From assembly GCF_003096415.1 (NCBI RefSeq), contig NZ_QEKH01000003.1, forward strand, positions 124,001 to 188,000: DNA of 64,000 nt, read 5' to 3'. The translations under genes were made by a program, and so were the position numbers. Below, in pieces: positions 18,275 to 26,869 of the stretch. The notes under the pieces are model-generated. The model made no database searches, was not told where the DNA came from, and worked only from the letters and a program-made list of their open reading frames with translations. This stretch comes from Victivallis vadensis (lineage in GTDB: Bacteria > Verrucomicrobiota > Lentisphaeria > Victivallales > Victivallaceae). Numbering within the stretch: the stretch's first letter is position 1; the number at the start of each line of letters is the position of its first letter.

Positions 18275-21200
18275 ATGAACTATTGGTTGCTTATCCCGGC
18301 GGTCTGTGGGATCACGCTCAACGCCGCCGTGGATTTTACCGGGCCGGGATTTCCGCCGCTGTCGCTCAACCGGGCGGGAGAAGCGGCGACGGTGCCGGTA
18401 CGGCAGACGGTGACGGTGGCGGATTTCCGGGACGGTTTCCCGGATATCGTGCTGAACAAGGCCGGGGAACGGGGACAGAAATTGATCCATGCCGCGGAGC
18501 GCGGCGCGCTGCAGGTGGAGTGGCGGCGCGCGAATGCGGGATACTGGGAGTGGAGTTGCCGAAAGCCGGTCCCGCTGCCGGAATTTACTTCAGCCCGTAT
18601 TGTGGTGAAGCTGACCGCCGGGAGTCCGGAGCCGCCGGAATGGTTCAACCTGCGGCTGGCGGATGCGACCGGCGAGGTGTTCCAGTACGCGAAGCGGACC
18701 GACTGGGACCGGGACGGCGTCTGCAATCTGGTGTTCGAGTTGGAGCGTTCGCAAAAGCCGGTGCTGAGCTGGGGCGGCAATGGCGACGGCAGGCTGGATT
18801 TCCCGGTGAAATTCCTCGGGGCCAGCGGTGATTTCAAGGCGGGGGAGGGGGACGGAAAGCTGTGGATCGATTCGATACGGGGGGAATTCGTGTCTTCGGT
18901 GCCGTTGAGCCGGGCGGTCGCGGTCACGCTGAAGGGAACCGATCCGTTCCACCTGATTCCGCCGGAGAGGCAGGGACCGGTTCTGTCGTTTCACAACCGT
19001 TCCGTTTCCGCGGTCCGGCTGAATGCGGAACTGACGCTGCGGGATTTCGACGGCATGGCGGTGCGAAAGCGGTTCCCACTGGTGTTGGCCGCCGGAGAAA
19101 CCCGGCCGTTCGTCTGGCCGGAAAAGCTCGGCCGCCGGGGCATCCGCTATCTGGAATGCCGGTTCTCCGATTCGGAAAATCCCGGTGATTCTTCGGTGTG
19201 GAACAGTTCGTTTGCGGTGATGGAGCCTGCCGGACCGACAGCCGGGGCGGGGCGGGGATTCATTTTCGGCGTCTGCAGCCATCCGAATTGGACCCGGGAC
19301 CGTGAGGTTCACCGCCGCGAAGCCGAGGCGGCGGCGCTGGCCGGAGCCGGAGTGGTGCGGATCGATTTCGAGTGGTGGCAGATCGAGCCGGAGAAGGGGA
19401 AGCGCGATTACACACTGTACGATGAACTGGTTGAAACATTCGCGCAACGGGGCGTCGAATTTGAGGCGATCCTCGGCAAGCCGCCGAAATGGGCGGTCGT
19501 GAAAGGCAATCTGCCGGATTACGGCGCGTGGCGTTCGTTCGTGCGGGATGCGTTCCGGCGCTACCGGGGAAAAATCCGTCTGTGGGAGGTCTGGAACGAA
19601 CCGGACCTTGCCGGGTTTGCGTCCTTCGATGTTCCCGAGTATGTGGAGCTGATGAGAATCGTGCGCGAGGAGGCTGACCGGGAAATTCCCGGAGCGACGG
19701 TTCTTTCCGGCGGTTTTGCGACGATGGCGGCGCACGGCTCGAAAAAACGGGAGGATTTTCAGGAGGAGACCCTGAAGCGCGGCCGTGGGCTTTTCGATCT
19801 GCACGCCTACCATGAGCACGGCACTTTTCCGCAATACCGGCAGCTGGTGGACGGCCTGTTCCTGCCGATGCGGAAGCGGGCCGGAGTCGCCGTGCCGTGG
19901 TATGCCAATGAAACCGCGATCACTTCGGCCGGCGTCGGCGAACGGGAGCAGGCGGTCACGCTTGCCAAAAAGCTGGTGTTCGCATGGAGCCGGGGAGCAG
20001 TCGGCTACAACTGGTACAATCTGCGCAACAAAGGCGACGATCCGCGCGACGGAGAGCACAATTACGGGATGATGACCTCCGACTTCCGGCCCAAGGCGGT
20101 CTATGTGGCGTTCAACACGCTGGCGGGCCTGCTGCGGGGCCACGGGTTCGTGCGGCAGATTCCGGTGGCGGACGGCGGGATGCTGTTTGAATTCCGCAAC
20201 GGGACTGAACGTGTATTGTGCGGCTGGAACGAGGAGTTCCGCAGCGCCGGCAAGCGGTTGCTGGTCGACTCGGACGCCGTTCGGGCCGAGTTGATCGACC
20301 TGATGGGCAACGCGGTTCCGGCGGAACGGCTCGGCGACCGGCTGCTGCTTCCGCTCGAACGGACTCCGGCTTTCCTGCGGCTGGCCGGTGCGGACCGGGT
20401 TGAGGTTGCCGGAGGCGTGATGCGGATTATTCCGCCGCCGGTCGCGGTTTCGGGGCGGACATTGCCGCTGGAAATCGAACTGGTCTCACCGGTTTCCCGC
20501 CCGGTCAACGCGAAGTTGACGTTGCTGCCGCCCGCCGGATTGCGAACCGAAAACGACCAAGTGGAACTGGTGTTGGGGCCGGGAAAGAGGTGCGTCTGGA
20601 AAACGCAACTGTCGGTCGGAGGCGATTTCCTGCCGAAGCTCGGGGAAACGGAGACGGTTGCGGTCGAATGCCGGATTCCGGAGCTTGGATATCGGGATCG
20701 TCTCGAACAGCCGGTCGTCGGAGCACTGCCGCTACCAGCGCGTTTCGATTTGAACCGGAAAAATCAGACGGTATCGCTCTTCGACGCCGACCCGACGAAA
20801 ACCGCGCTGGTCTGGAGCGGCCCCGGGGACCTGAGCGCTGAAGTCCGGCTGGATGCGTCGGACCGGGAACTGCTGTTGCGGGTGGACGTGACCGACGACC
20901 GGCACTGTCAGCCCTTTTGGAGGAGCGATATGTGGCAGGGGGACGGTGTGCAATTCGCGCTGGCGGTTCCGGGGCAGCAGGGGTTATGGGAGCTGGGGCT
21001 TTCGCTGTCCGACTCCGGCGGGAGTAAATGCTTCGCATGGAGTGTGCCGAATGGTTTCGACCGGACCGCTGCTGCTGCCGCGATGCGGCTGGAAGCGGAA
21101 CGGCGCGGGACAGTTACGCATTACCGGGCGGCGATTCCGCTGGCCGCGCTCGGTCTCGACCGGACGAAGCTGCGTGAGGGCATCCGGTTCAATCTGCTGG

Positions 21201-21304
21201 TCAACGACAATGACGGCGAAGCGCGCAAGGGATGGATTGCCGCTGCTCCGGGGATTGGTTCGGGGAAGGATGCCGGAAAATATCCGGTGGTGGTCGGGCC
21301 GTGA
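18275..21304 (+). CDS. Secreted clan GH-A glycosidase (GH39/GH5-like) with CBM9-like tail
   Basis: The ATG at 18275 has AGAGGA just upstream and starts a signal peptide (MNYWLLIPAVCGITLNAA). Residues to about 330 are beta-rich. A TIM barrel follows, beginning FIFGVCSHPNW, with LWEVWNEPDLAGF near 440 (acid/base Glu) and PWYANETAIT near 545 (probable nucleophile Glu). This is the arrangement of GH39 and related clan GH-A families. Residues from about 820 to 1009 resemble the CBM9/DOMON-like domain (DRELLLRVDVTDD, MWQGDGVQFAL, YRAAIPLAALGL). It probably hydrolyses a beta-linked glycan outside the cytoplasm. The exact family needs a profile search. It follows the pseudopilin by 10 bp. Confidence 0.82.
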   Translation: MNYWLLIPAVCGITLNAAVDFTGPGFPPLSLNRAGEAATVPVRQTVTVADFRDGFPDIVLNKAGERGQKLIHAAERGALQVEWRRANAGYWEWSCRKPVPLPEFTSARIVVKLTAGSPEPPEWFNLRLADATGEVFQYAKRTDWDRDGVCNLVFELERSQKPVLSWGGNGDGRLDFPVKFLGASGDFKAGEGDGKLWIDSIRGEFVSSVPLSRAVAVTLKGTDPFHLIPPERQGPVLSFHNRSVSAVRLNAELTLRDFDGMAVRKRFPLVLAAGETRPFVWPEKLGRRGIRYLECRFSDSENPGDSSVWNSSFAVMEPAGPTAGAGRGFIFGVCSHPNWTRDREVHRREAEAAALAGAGVVRIDFEWWQIEPEKGKRDYTLYDELVETFAQRGVEFEAILGKPPKWAVVKGNLPDYGAWRSFVRDAFRRYRGKIRLWEVWNEPDLAGFASFDVPEYVELMRIVREEADREIPGATVLSGGFATMAAHGSKKREDFQEETLKRGRGLFDLHAYHEHGTFPQYRQLVDGLFLPMRKRAGVAVPWYANETAITSAGVGEREQAVTLAKKLVFAWSRGAVGYNWYNLRNKGDDPRDGEHNYGMMTSDFRPKAVYVAFNTLAGLLRGHGFVRQIPVADGGMLFEFRNGTERVLCGWNEEFRSAGKRLLVDSDAVRAELIDLMGNAVPAERLGDRLLLPLERTPAFLRLAGADRVEVAGGVMRIIPPPVAVSGRTLPLEIELVSPVSRPVNAKLTLLPPAGLRTENDQVELVLGPGKRCVWKTQLSVGGDFLPKLGETETVAVECRIPELGYRDRLEQPVVGALPLPARFDLNRKNQTVSLFDADPTKTALVWSGPGDLSAEVRLDASDRELLLRVDVTDDRHCQPFWRSDMWQGDGVQFALAVPGQQGLWELGLSLSDSGGSKCFAWSVPNGFDRTAAAAAMRLEAERRGTVTHYRAAIPLAALGLDRTKLREGIRFNLLVNDNDGEARKGWIAAAPGIGSGKDAGKYPVVVGP

Positions 21305-21329
21305 ATTCACGGCTCCGGCCGGGGACATG

Positions 21330-21357
21330 TTGCATTTCTGAATCCGGGTGCTATATT
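21330..21357 (+). promoter_or_regulatory. Promoter of corA
   Basis: TTGCAT (21330-21335), a 16-bp spacer and TATATT (21352-21357) precede the corA start; GGAGG lies just before the ATG. The spacing is short, so confidence is moderate. Confidence 0.5.
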
Positions 21358-21374
21358 GAAATCGGAGGAGAAAT

Positions 21375-22445
21375 ATGCAGAATCTTTACATCGGAACCAA
21401 ACCCAGGAAAACCGGCATGATGCCCGGTTCGCTGGTTTTCACCGGCAAGCGTAAAATGAAGAACGTTTCGCTGGAGGCTTTCTGCTACAACCAGGAGGAA
21501 GTCCGGCGGATTCCGTTGCGGAGCGCGGATGAGATTCCGGGACTGCTGCAGGAGGACTGCCGGCTCTGGCTGAACATCAACGGACTGCACGATTCCGAAC
21601 TGATCAGGCGGATCGGCGAAATATTCGGGATCAACCCGCTTTTTCTCGAAGATATCCTCAATACCGGCCAGCGTCCCAAAGCCGAGCTCGGAGAGGATTA
21701 TATGTTCTACGTCCTGAAGATGATCCGGCTCGCCCCCAAAGAGGACCACCTGAACATCGAACAGCTCAGCATGATCCACGGCCGGAATTATCTGCTCACG
21801 TTTCAGGAGGTTGAAGGGGATCTGTTCGATGCGGTCCGGCAGCGGCTCATGAAGAACATCGGGCGGCTCCGCAGGGCCGGGACGGATTATCTGGCTTACG
21901 CCCTGATGGATACGGTCGTCGACCACTATATCGTGATCCTGGACCATCTGCGCGACCTTCTGGAGCCGCTGGATACCGAAGCGCTCGACTCGAATGAGCG
22001 GCGCGATCTGCCGTCCAGCGTCCGCAGCGGCAAGAATCAGCTGATTCTGCTGCGGCGTTTCATTTCGCCTCTGCGCGAGGTTCTCGATACGCTGCAGCGC
22101 GACGGCGACGATCTCTGGGATGAGTCGCTGACTCCTTATCTGAACGATTTGCGGGACCATCTGCGCAGTGTGATGGATACGATCGAATCCTACCGGGAGA
22201 ATCTTTCCGGCGTGCTGGAGCTTCATCTGGCCGTATTGAGCCAGAAGATGAATGATGTGATGCGCACTTTGACCGTGATCGCGACGATTTTCATTCCGCT
22301 GACGTTCGCCGCCGGAATCTACGGCATGAACTTTGAATTCATGCCGGAGCTGAAAATGCGGTGGGGATACTACGGTTTCTGGGGCTTCTGCGCGGCCGCG
22401 GCACTGCTGATGCTGGCCGCGTTCCGGTGGAAGAAATGGCTCTGA
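21375..22445 (+). CDS. corA: CorA-type Mg2+/Co2+ transporter
   Basis: The 356-residue protein has the large cytosolic N-terminal domain and two C-terminal membrane helices of CorA. The signature YGMNFEFMPE follows TM1 (TVIATIFIPLTFAAGIYG), and TM2 is GFWGFCAAAALLMLAAF. The acidic loop MPEL is the selectivity entrance. CorA forms pentamers and imports magnesium or cobalt. It is a single gene with its own promoter. Confidence 0.93.
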   Translation: MQNLYIGTKPRKTGMMPGSLVFTGKRKMKNVSLEAFCYNQEEVRRIPLRSADEIPGLLQEDCRLWLNINGLHDSELIRRIGEIFGINPLFLEDILNTGQRPKAELGEDYMFYVLKMIRLAPKEDHLNIEQLSMIHGRNYLLTFQEVEGDLFDAVRQRLMKNIGRLRRAGTDYLAYALMDTVVDHYIVILDHLRDLLEPLDTEALDSNERRDLPSSVRSGKNQLILLRRFISPLREVLDTLQRDGDDLWDESLTPYLNDLRDHLRSVMDTIESYRENLSGVLELHLAVLSQKMNDVMRTLTVIATIFIPLTFAAGIYGMNFEFMPELKMRWGYYGFWGFCAAAALLMLAAFRWKKWL

Positions 22446-22446
22446 T

Positions 22447-22475
22447 TTGATTTTTTCCTGATTCCGGCGTATATT
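22447..22475 (+). promoter_or_regulatory. Promoter of the duplicated-domain secreted protein gene
   Basis: TTGATT (22447-22452), a 17-bp spacer and TATATT (22470-22475) lie upstream of the gene at 22549. The 5' leader of about 65 nt ends in a GGAGGTG ribosome site. Confidence 0.6.
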
Positions 22476-22548
22476 GATAACATACGTACCGTTTTTTGAG
22501 GAGGATTCGCAGAATCCATATCTGTAATCACGCAATGGAGGTGTCTTT

Positions 22549-23424
22549 ATGAAAACAATCGGAATTTTGGGAATTGTCGCGGCAGTCCTGACGGCGGGAG
22601 CCGCTGAAGTTCAGGTTTCCGAGCTGACCGGCAATGCCAAGGCAAGCGAATTCAAGCTGTATGGGAAAAACCGCGTTGTCAGGGCGGGATTCCCGGTAAC
22701 CGCATTGCCGGCCGATCTGGCGGGTGAAACGCTGGTTTCGGCTCCGCGCGGTTCGGCCACCCAGCCGGGAGCCGCTTATTCGGTTTCGGTCGACGGGCCG
22801 GCCAAGGTCTATTTGCTGGTGCAGGATCGCGGCAAGACCACCGTTCCGGAAGGCTGGACCAAGGTTCCCGCGACCGTATGCTGGGCGAACAACTATACGG
22901 ATTCCGTCTATGTGAAGGAACTGGATGCGCCGGGCAAGGTGGAAGTGCCCGCTCATGACGGCAAACAGGGGAACAACTTCGGCGTTCCCAACGCCCTCGT
23001 GATTACGGCGAAAGAGAAGGAAACGGTATCTTCCCCCGCGACGGAAAGCCGCATGCTGCCGAAGAACCGGATGCGGTGCGTCGGGGGCAGCTTCGTGTTC
23101 GTCGAGTTTCCGGAGTTCCTGAAGGACCTGCCGCTGATTTCCGTTCCGCGCGGAGTTTCAAACCAGCCCGGCACCGGCTACTCCTTCACTCTGAAGAAGC
23201 CGGCGAAACTCTATTTGCTGGTTCAGGATCGCGGCACGCCTTCCATCCCGGAAGGGTGGACCAAAGAGGAAGGCAAGGCGGTGTGGAGCGTCGGCGCCGC
23301 GAAACATAAAGACTCGATCTATTCCCGGGAGTTTCCCGCCGGAACCGTTGAAATTCCGGCCCATGACGGCAGGCAGGGGAATTCCTACGGCATTCCCAGC
23401 GCGGTGGTGATTCAGTATAAATAA
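22549..23424 (+). CDS. Secreted protein of unknown function with two homologous repeats
   Basis: A signal peptide (MKTIGILGIVAAVLTAGAA) precedes two repeats of about 120 residues. Both contain KNR, a PRG-x-x-x-QPG segment (SAPRGSATQPGAAYS; SVPRGVSNQPGTGYS), KVYLLVQDRG/KLYLLVQDRG, PEGWTK, and a closing VPAHDGKQGNNFGVPNALVI / IPAHDGRQGNSYGIPSAVVI. The repeat looks like a beta-sandwich, perhaps a glycan-binding fold, but no family was recognised. It is monocistronic with its own promoter and terminator. Confidence 0.75.
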   Translation: MKTIGILGIVAAVLTAGAAEVQVSELTGNAKASEFKLYGKNRVVRAGFPVTALPADLAGETLVSAPRGSATQPGAAYSVSVDGPAKVYLLVQDRGKTTVPEGWTKVPATVCWANNYTDSVYVKELDAPGKVEVPAHDGKQGNNFGVPNALVITAKEKETVSSPATESRMLPKNRMRCVGGSFVFVEFPEFLKDLPLISVPRGVSNQPGTGYSFTLKKPAKLYLLVQDRGTPSIPEGWTKEEGKAVWSVGAAKHKDSIYSREFPAGTVEIPAHDGRQGNSYGIPSAVVIQYK

Positions 23425-23441
23425 CCGTCCGAACGATCCGG

Positions 23442-23473
23442 CGGCCGTTCCCTGCATGGGGATGGCCGTTTTT
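23442..23473 (+). terminator. Rho-independent terminator after gene 22549
   Basis: The stem CGGCC/GGCCG, extended by TCCC/GGGG, closes a short loop and is followed by TTTTT at 23469-23473. Confidence 0.7.
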
Positions 23474-23501
23474 ACTTTATTTACGAAAGTGGAGGAGTAC
23501 G

Positions 23502-24338
23502 ATGAAACGAATCGTGACCATTCAGGATATTTCCTGCGTCGGCAAGTGTTCGCTGACGGTGGCGCTGCCGGTCATTTCCGCGATGGGCGTGGAGTGCGCG
23601 GTGCTGCCGACGGCGGTGCTTTCCACCCATACGATGTTCCGGGGCTTCACGTTCCGCGATCTCACCTGCGATATCGAGCCGGTCGCCGCGCATTGGAAAC
23701 GGGAAAAGATCGGTTTCGACGCGATCTACACCGGCTATCTCGGCTCATTCGAGCAGTTGAAGCTGGTGTCGGAATTCATCGACGGCTTCAGGACCCCGGA
23801 GAATCTGGTCTTCATCGACCCGGTGATGGCCGATAACGGCAAGCTCTATCCGGGATTTACGCCGCAGTTCGCCCGGGAGATGGCCGGACTCTGCGGCCGG
23901 GCCGACGTGATCGTGCCGAATCTGACGGAGGCGGCGTTTCTGCTGGACCGTCCGTACCGGGGCGAGGGCTATGACGAAGCCTATATCCGGGAGCTGCTGA
24001 AGCGTCTCGCCGGACTTGGCGCGAAGCAGGCGGTGCTGACCGGAGTGAGCTTCGCCCCCGGCGAACTCGGCGTGATGGGATATGATGCCCGGCGGGATGA
24101 GTTTTTCAGCTATTTCCACCGCCGCCTCGATGCCTCGTTCCACGGGACCGGCGATATCTTCTCCTCCGCGGCGGTGGGGGCGCTGATGCGCGGATTTCCG
24201 CTCGAAAAAGCGTTGGCGCTCGCGGCGGACTATACGGTCGACTGCATCGAATGCACGATGAATTCGCCCGGCCATGTCTGGTACGGCGTCGAATTTGAGC
24301 GGGCTGTCCCGAACCTGCTGAAGCGCCTGGAGCAATGA
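23502..24338 (+). CDS. Pyridoxal/pyridoxamine kinase, PfkB-like
   Basis: The 278-residue protein begins TIQDISCVGKCSLTVALPVI and ends with the ribokinase-type anion hole and catalytic base FHGTGDIFSSA. FIDPVMADNGKLY and VIVPNLTEAAFLL are conserved in PdxY/PdxK. It phosphorylates B6 vitamers with ATP in the salvage of pyridoxal phosphate. It is convergent with the GH99-like gene, with 42 bp between them. Confidence 0.9.
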   Translation: MKRIVTIQDISCVGKCSLTVALPVISAMGVECAVLPTAVLSTHTMFRGFTFRDLTCDIEPVAAHWKREKIGFDAIYTGYLGSFEQLKLVSEFIDGFRTPENLVFIDPVMADNGKLYPGFTPQFAREMAGLCGRADVIVPNLTEAAFLLDRPYRGEGYDEAYIRELLKRLAGLGAKQAVLTGVSFAPGELGVMGYDARRDEFFSYFHRRLDASFHGTGDIFSSAAVGALMRGFPLEKALALAADYTVDCIECTMNSPGHVWYGVEFERAVPNLLKRLEQ

Positions 24339-24380
24339 GGCTTCACGCTTTGCGGGCAGGGGGCGGAACGCGTCGGGGAT

Positions 24381-26855
24381 TCATCTCCAGAAATAGCCGT
24401 CGCACTCCACGCTGCGGCCGCCGAGGCTGGAGCTCATATCCTCCTGCGTCAGGTCGAAGAACTGGAGCCGGGAGCGGTTGCCTTCGGCGTCCACCGCCTG
24501 CAGCGCGAACGGTATCCCGGTGAAGTTGCGCGGCAGCAGTTTATCAGGGAAGCCCACCACGAACGTCCTGAACTCCTTTCCCGCCGCAGGCAGTGCGAAG
24601 CCGCGGGAGGTTTCGTTCGCGATCGCTTCCGGGTAGAGCGCCAGTTGCTCCAGCGCGGCTTCCGCGCCGCCGGAAAGTTTCAGGTGAATCTCGATTTTGC
24701 CGGAACTTCCCGGTTTGCTCCGGAAATTGTGCAGCTTCACCGCATGCCAGCGGGAAGCTCCCATGCCGTGCAGTACGGGACCGGCGGGAATGGAGGAAGC
24801 CTTTTCGCCGTTGGAGCGGAAGATGCCGTATTCCGTGTTGCGGGGATAGCGCAGCACGGCGGTGATCTTCGCCCCCTCCGGCGCGCGGTATTTGATGCCG
24901 AGGAAGAGCGGCCCGTATCCTTCCGGCCGGGCGGGCAGGGTGAGCGTGAAGGGGAGGAAACGGTCCTGCTTCAGCGTGCCGTCCGCTCCGGCTCCGAAAG
25001 TGCAACCGAAAGCCGCGGCTTCTTCTCCGTCGAGTTTGACGTAAGCGGTCGGCGCCGCGCTGACTTCGATGCGGTCGACTCCGCTCAGGTCGTCGACTGC
25101 GTCGACCGCCATATTCGCTTCAGAGATATGCAGCCGGAGCCCGGTGATGCGCGGCGGGGTGCGGTCGATGCCGTACAGAATGCTCCACATCCACGGATCG
25201 ACGTACTCCTTCGGCGGCAGCGGCGGTTCGGTGAAACGGGCTCCTTTCATCTTTGCGAGCAACCGCACCGAGGCGAAGGGATCGGCGTTCTCATTGCTCC
25301 ACGAAGGTTCCAGCGCGGTCTTTTCCTCGCGGTCGTTCCAGCTGGAGAGGTTCACGATTGCCGGGGCCACTTCCTGCTGCGCGATCCGGATCGCCTTCAG
25401 GAAGAAGGCGTCGCGGTCGAAGGAACGGTCCGGCATCACCTCCGGAAGTTTGGACCAGCGCCCCGCGTTGTTGAAGCCGGGGTAGATCCAGACCGCCTGT
25501 TCGAGTTTGTTTTTACGTTTCCGGTTCGCTTCGGCGACCAGTTGTTTGCTTTTGCGCAGGCTTTCGCGCCATTTGTCCCAGTAGAGCGTGTCGTCGGGCA
25601 GTTCGGAATCCGCCTCCCAGCGGTCCCCGCCGGTGCCGTAGGCGCGGGTGGTCTCTTTGCGGCAGTGGCTCCAGGTATTGGCCGGGAGCTTCAGGCAGCC
25701 GAGCGCCTCGACCTGCACCATTTTTTCCGCAGGTCCGGAGACCATCCAGTAGATTTTTTCTCCGCTTTTCCGCTCCACCGCTTCCATGATCTGCTGGTGT
25801 TCGGCGGCGGAATACGGCAGGTTCCACGCTTCGTACTGGTAGAGGATTTTCTCGTTCCGGCGCAGGAAGGCTTCGGGATATTTTCCGGCCAGCGCCAGCA
25901 CCGAGGAAGCGCGCTCGATAAAGGCGGAAATCTCTTTGGCCGATTTCGGCATGAACTGGATCTCGTCGTGGATTCCGAGCCGGAACCCCTCCTGCCGGGC
26001 CAGCTTCAGGCAGTTCTCGAAGTGTTCGAGGTTCAGGAATTTCCGGCCGCTTTCCGGGTCGGGGTAGAGCTGCATCAGCACGCCGTCCAGTCTGCTGTTC
26101 TTCATGCACCGCAGCTGCCAGCGGATCACCTCGGTATTTCCGGCGGAATAGAAGCCCAGATACGGATAGGTCAGGTCCGCCCCGGCCCGCCGCCACAACG
26201 GACCGGAACTGTTGCGGTATTCGCTGCGTCCGTCCTGATAACCCCAGACCCGGAAAAACGCGTCGCCGCCCTTTTCCGTCGTATCCGCGTAGAACCAGGA
26301 GTGCCACTCCTGCGCGATCAGGAACGTATCGCGCAGATCGGGAACCGTTTCGGGCGTTTCCGGCTCCCGCTGTTCAACCGGCGCCGGAGCAAGACGGCGT
26401 TTCAGCGCGGCTTCCGCCTCGGAGGGAATGCGCTCGAAATTCAGTTCCGTGACTTCAACCGGCCGGGGGCAGAGAAACCAGAGCGAGCCGTGCGTCCCCG
26501 GGCGATCTTCCGTCATCTCCGCCTGAAACTCCTTCCATTCGCCTCCGGTTGCGGGCAAACGTTTTTCCAGCAGCGAATAGGTGTTGTCGCCGTGTTTGAC
26601 GATAAAGTGCAGCACGCCCCCGCCGAGCCGGTAGCGGAAAGAAACCCGGTATTTCGCGCGGGAAAGCGTCAGGGCATGGCTGCTCCATATCCCGTTCTCC
26701 CGGCCGGTTCCGGGTTGAATCCGCCAGATGTTTCCTTCGGTTTCCAGCCGGGTGCCGTCACCGAGCTTTTTCCAGCTTTCCGCGGGCGGCAGATCCATCG
26801 TCCCGGCAGACAGGAGTGTCGAAAGGCAGGCCAGCAGCAGTATCTTTTTCATCAT
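24381..26855 (-). CDS. Secreted GH99/GH71-like glycosidase-type protein (module 3)
   Basis: The ATG at 26855 (GGAGGAATTGCA upstream) opens a signal peptide (MMKKILLLACLSTLLSAG). Residues 20-150 form a beta-sandwich resembling carbohydrate-binding modules. The central part (about 175-560) has features of the GH99/GH71 group: AQEWHSWF, YLGFYSAGNTEVIRWQLRCM, DGVLMQLYPDPESG, LGIHDEIQF and the late motif NLSSWNDREEKTALEPSW. C-terminal beta domains follow. Endo-acting mannosidase or glucanase activity is plausible but not proven. It lies 14 bp after the disrupted pseudopilin, as the last gene of module 3. Confidence 0.72.
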   Translation of the reverse strand: MMKKILLLACLSTLLSAGTMDLPPAESWKKLGDGTRLETEGNIWRIQPGTGRENGIWSSHALTLSRAKYRVSFRYRLGGGVLHFIVKHGDNTYSLLEKRLPATGGEWKEFQAEMTEDRPGTHGSLWFLCPRPVEVTELNFERIPSEAEAALKRRLAPAPVEQREPETPETVPDLRDTFLIAQEWHSWFYADTTEKGGDAFFRVWGYQDGRSEYRNSSGPLWRRAGADLTYPYLGFYSAGNTEVIRWQLRCMKNSRLDGVLMQLYPDPESGRKFLNLEHFENCLKLARQEGFRLGIHDEIQFMPKSAKEISAFIERASSVLALAGKYPEAFLRRNEKILYQYEAWNLPYSAAEHQQIMEAVERKSGEKIYWMVSGPAEKMVQVEALGCLKLPANTWSHCRKETTRAYGTGGDRWEADSELPDDTLYWDKWRESLRKSKQLVAEANRKRKNKLEQAVWIYPGFNNAGRWSKLPEVMPDRSFDRDAFFLKAIRIAQQEVAPAIVNLSSWNDREEKTALEPSWSNENADPFASVRLLAKMKGARFTEPPLPPKEYVDPWMWSILYGIDRTPPRITGLRLHISEANMAVDAVDDLSGVDRIEVSAAPTAYVKLDGEEAAAFGCTFGAGADGTLKQDRFLPFTLTLPARPEGYGPLFLGIKYRAPEGAKITAVLRYPRNTEYGIFRSNGEKASSIPAGPVLHGMGASRWHAVKLHNFRSKPGSSGKIEIHLKLSGGAEAALEQLALYPEAIANETSRGFALPAAGKEFRTFVVGFPDKLLPRNFTGIPFALQAVDAEGNRSRLQFFDLTQEDMSSSLGGRSVECDGYFWR

Positions 26856-26869
26856 TGCAATTCCTCCGG

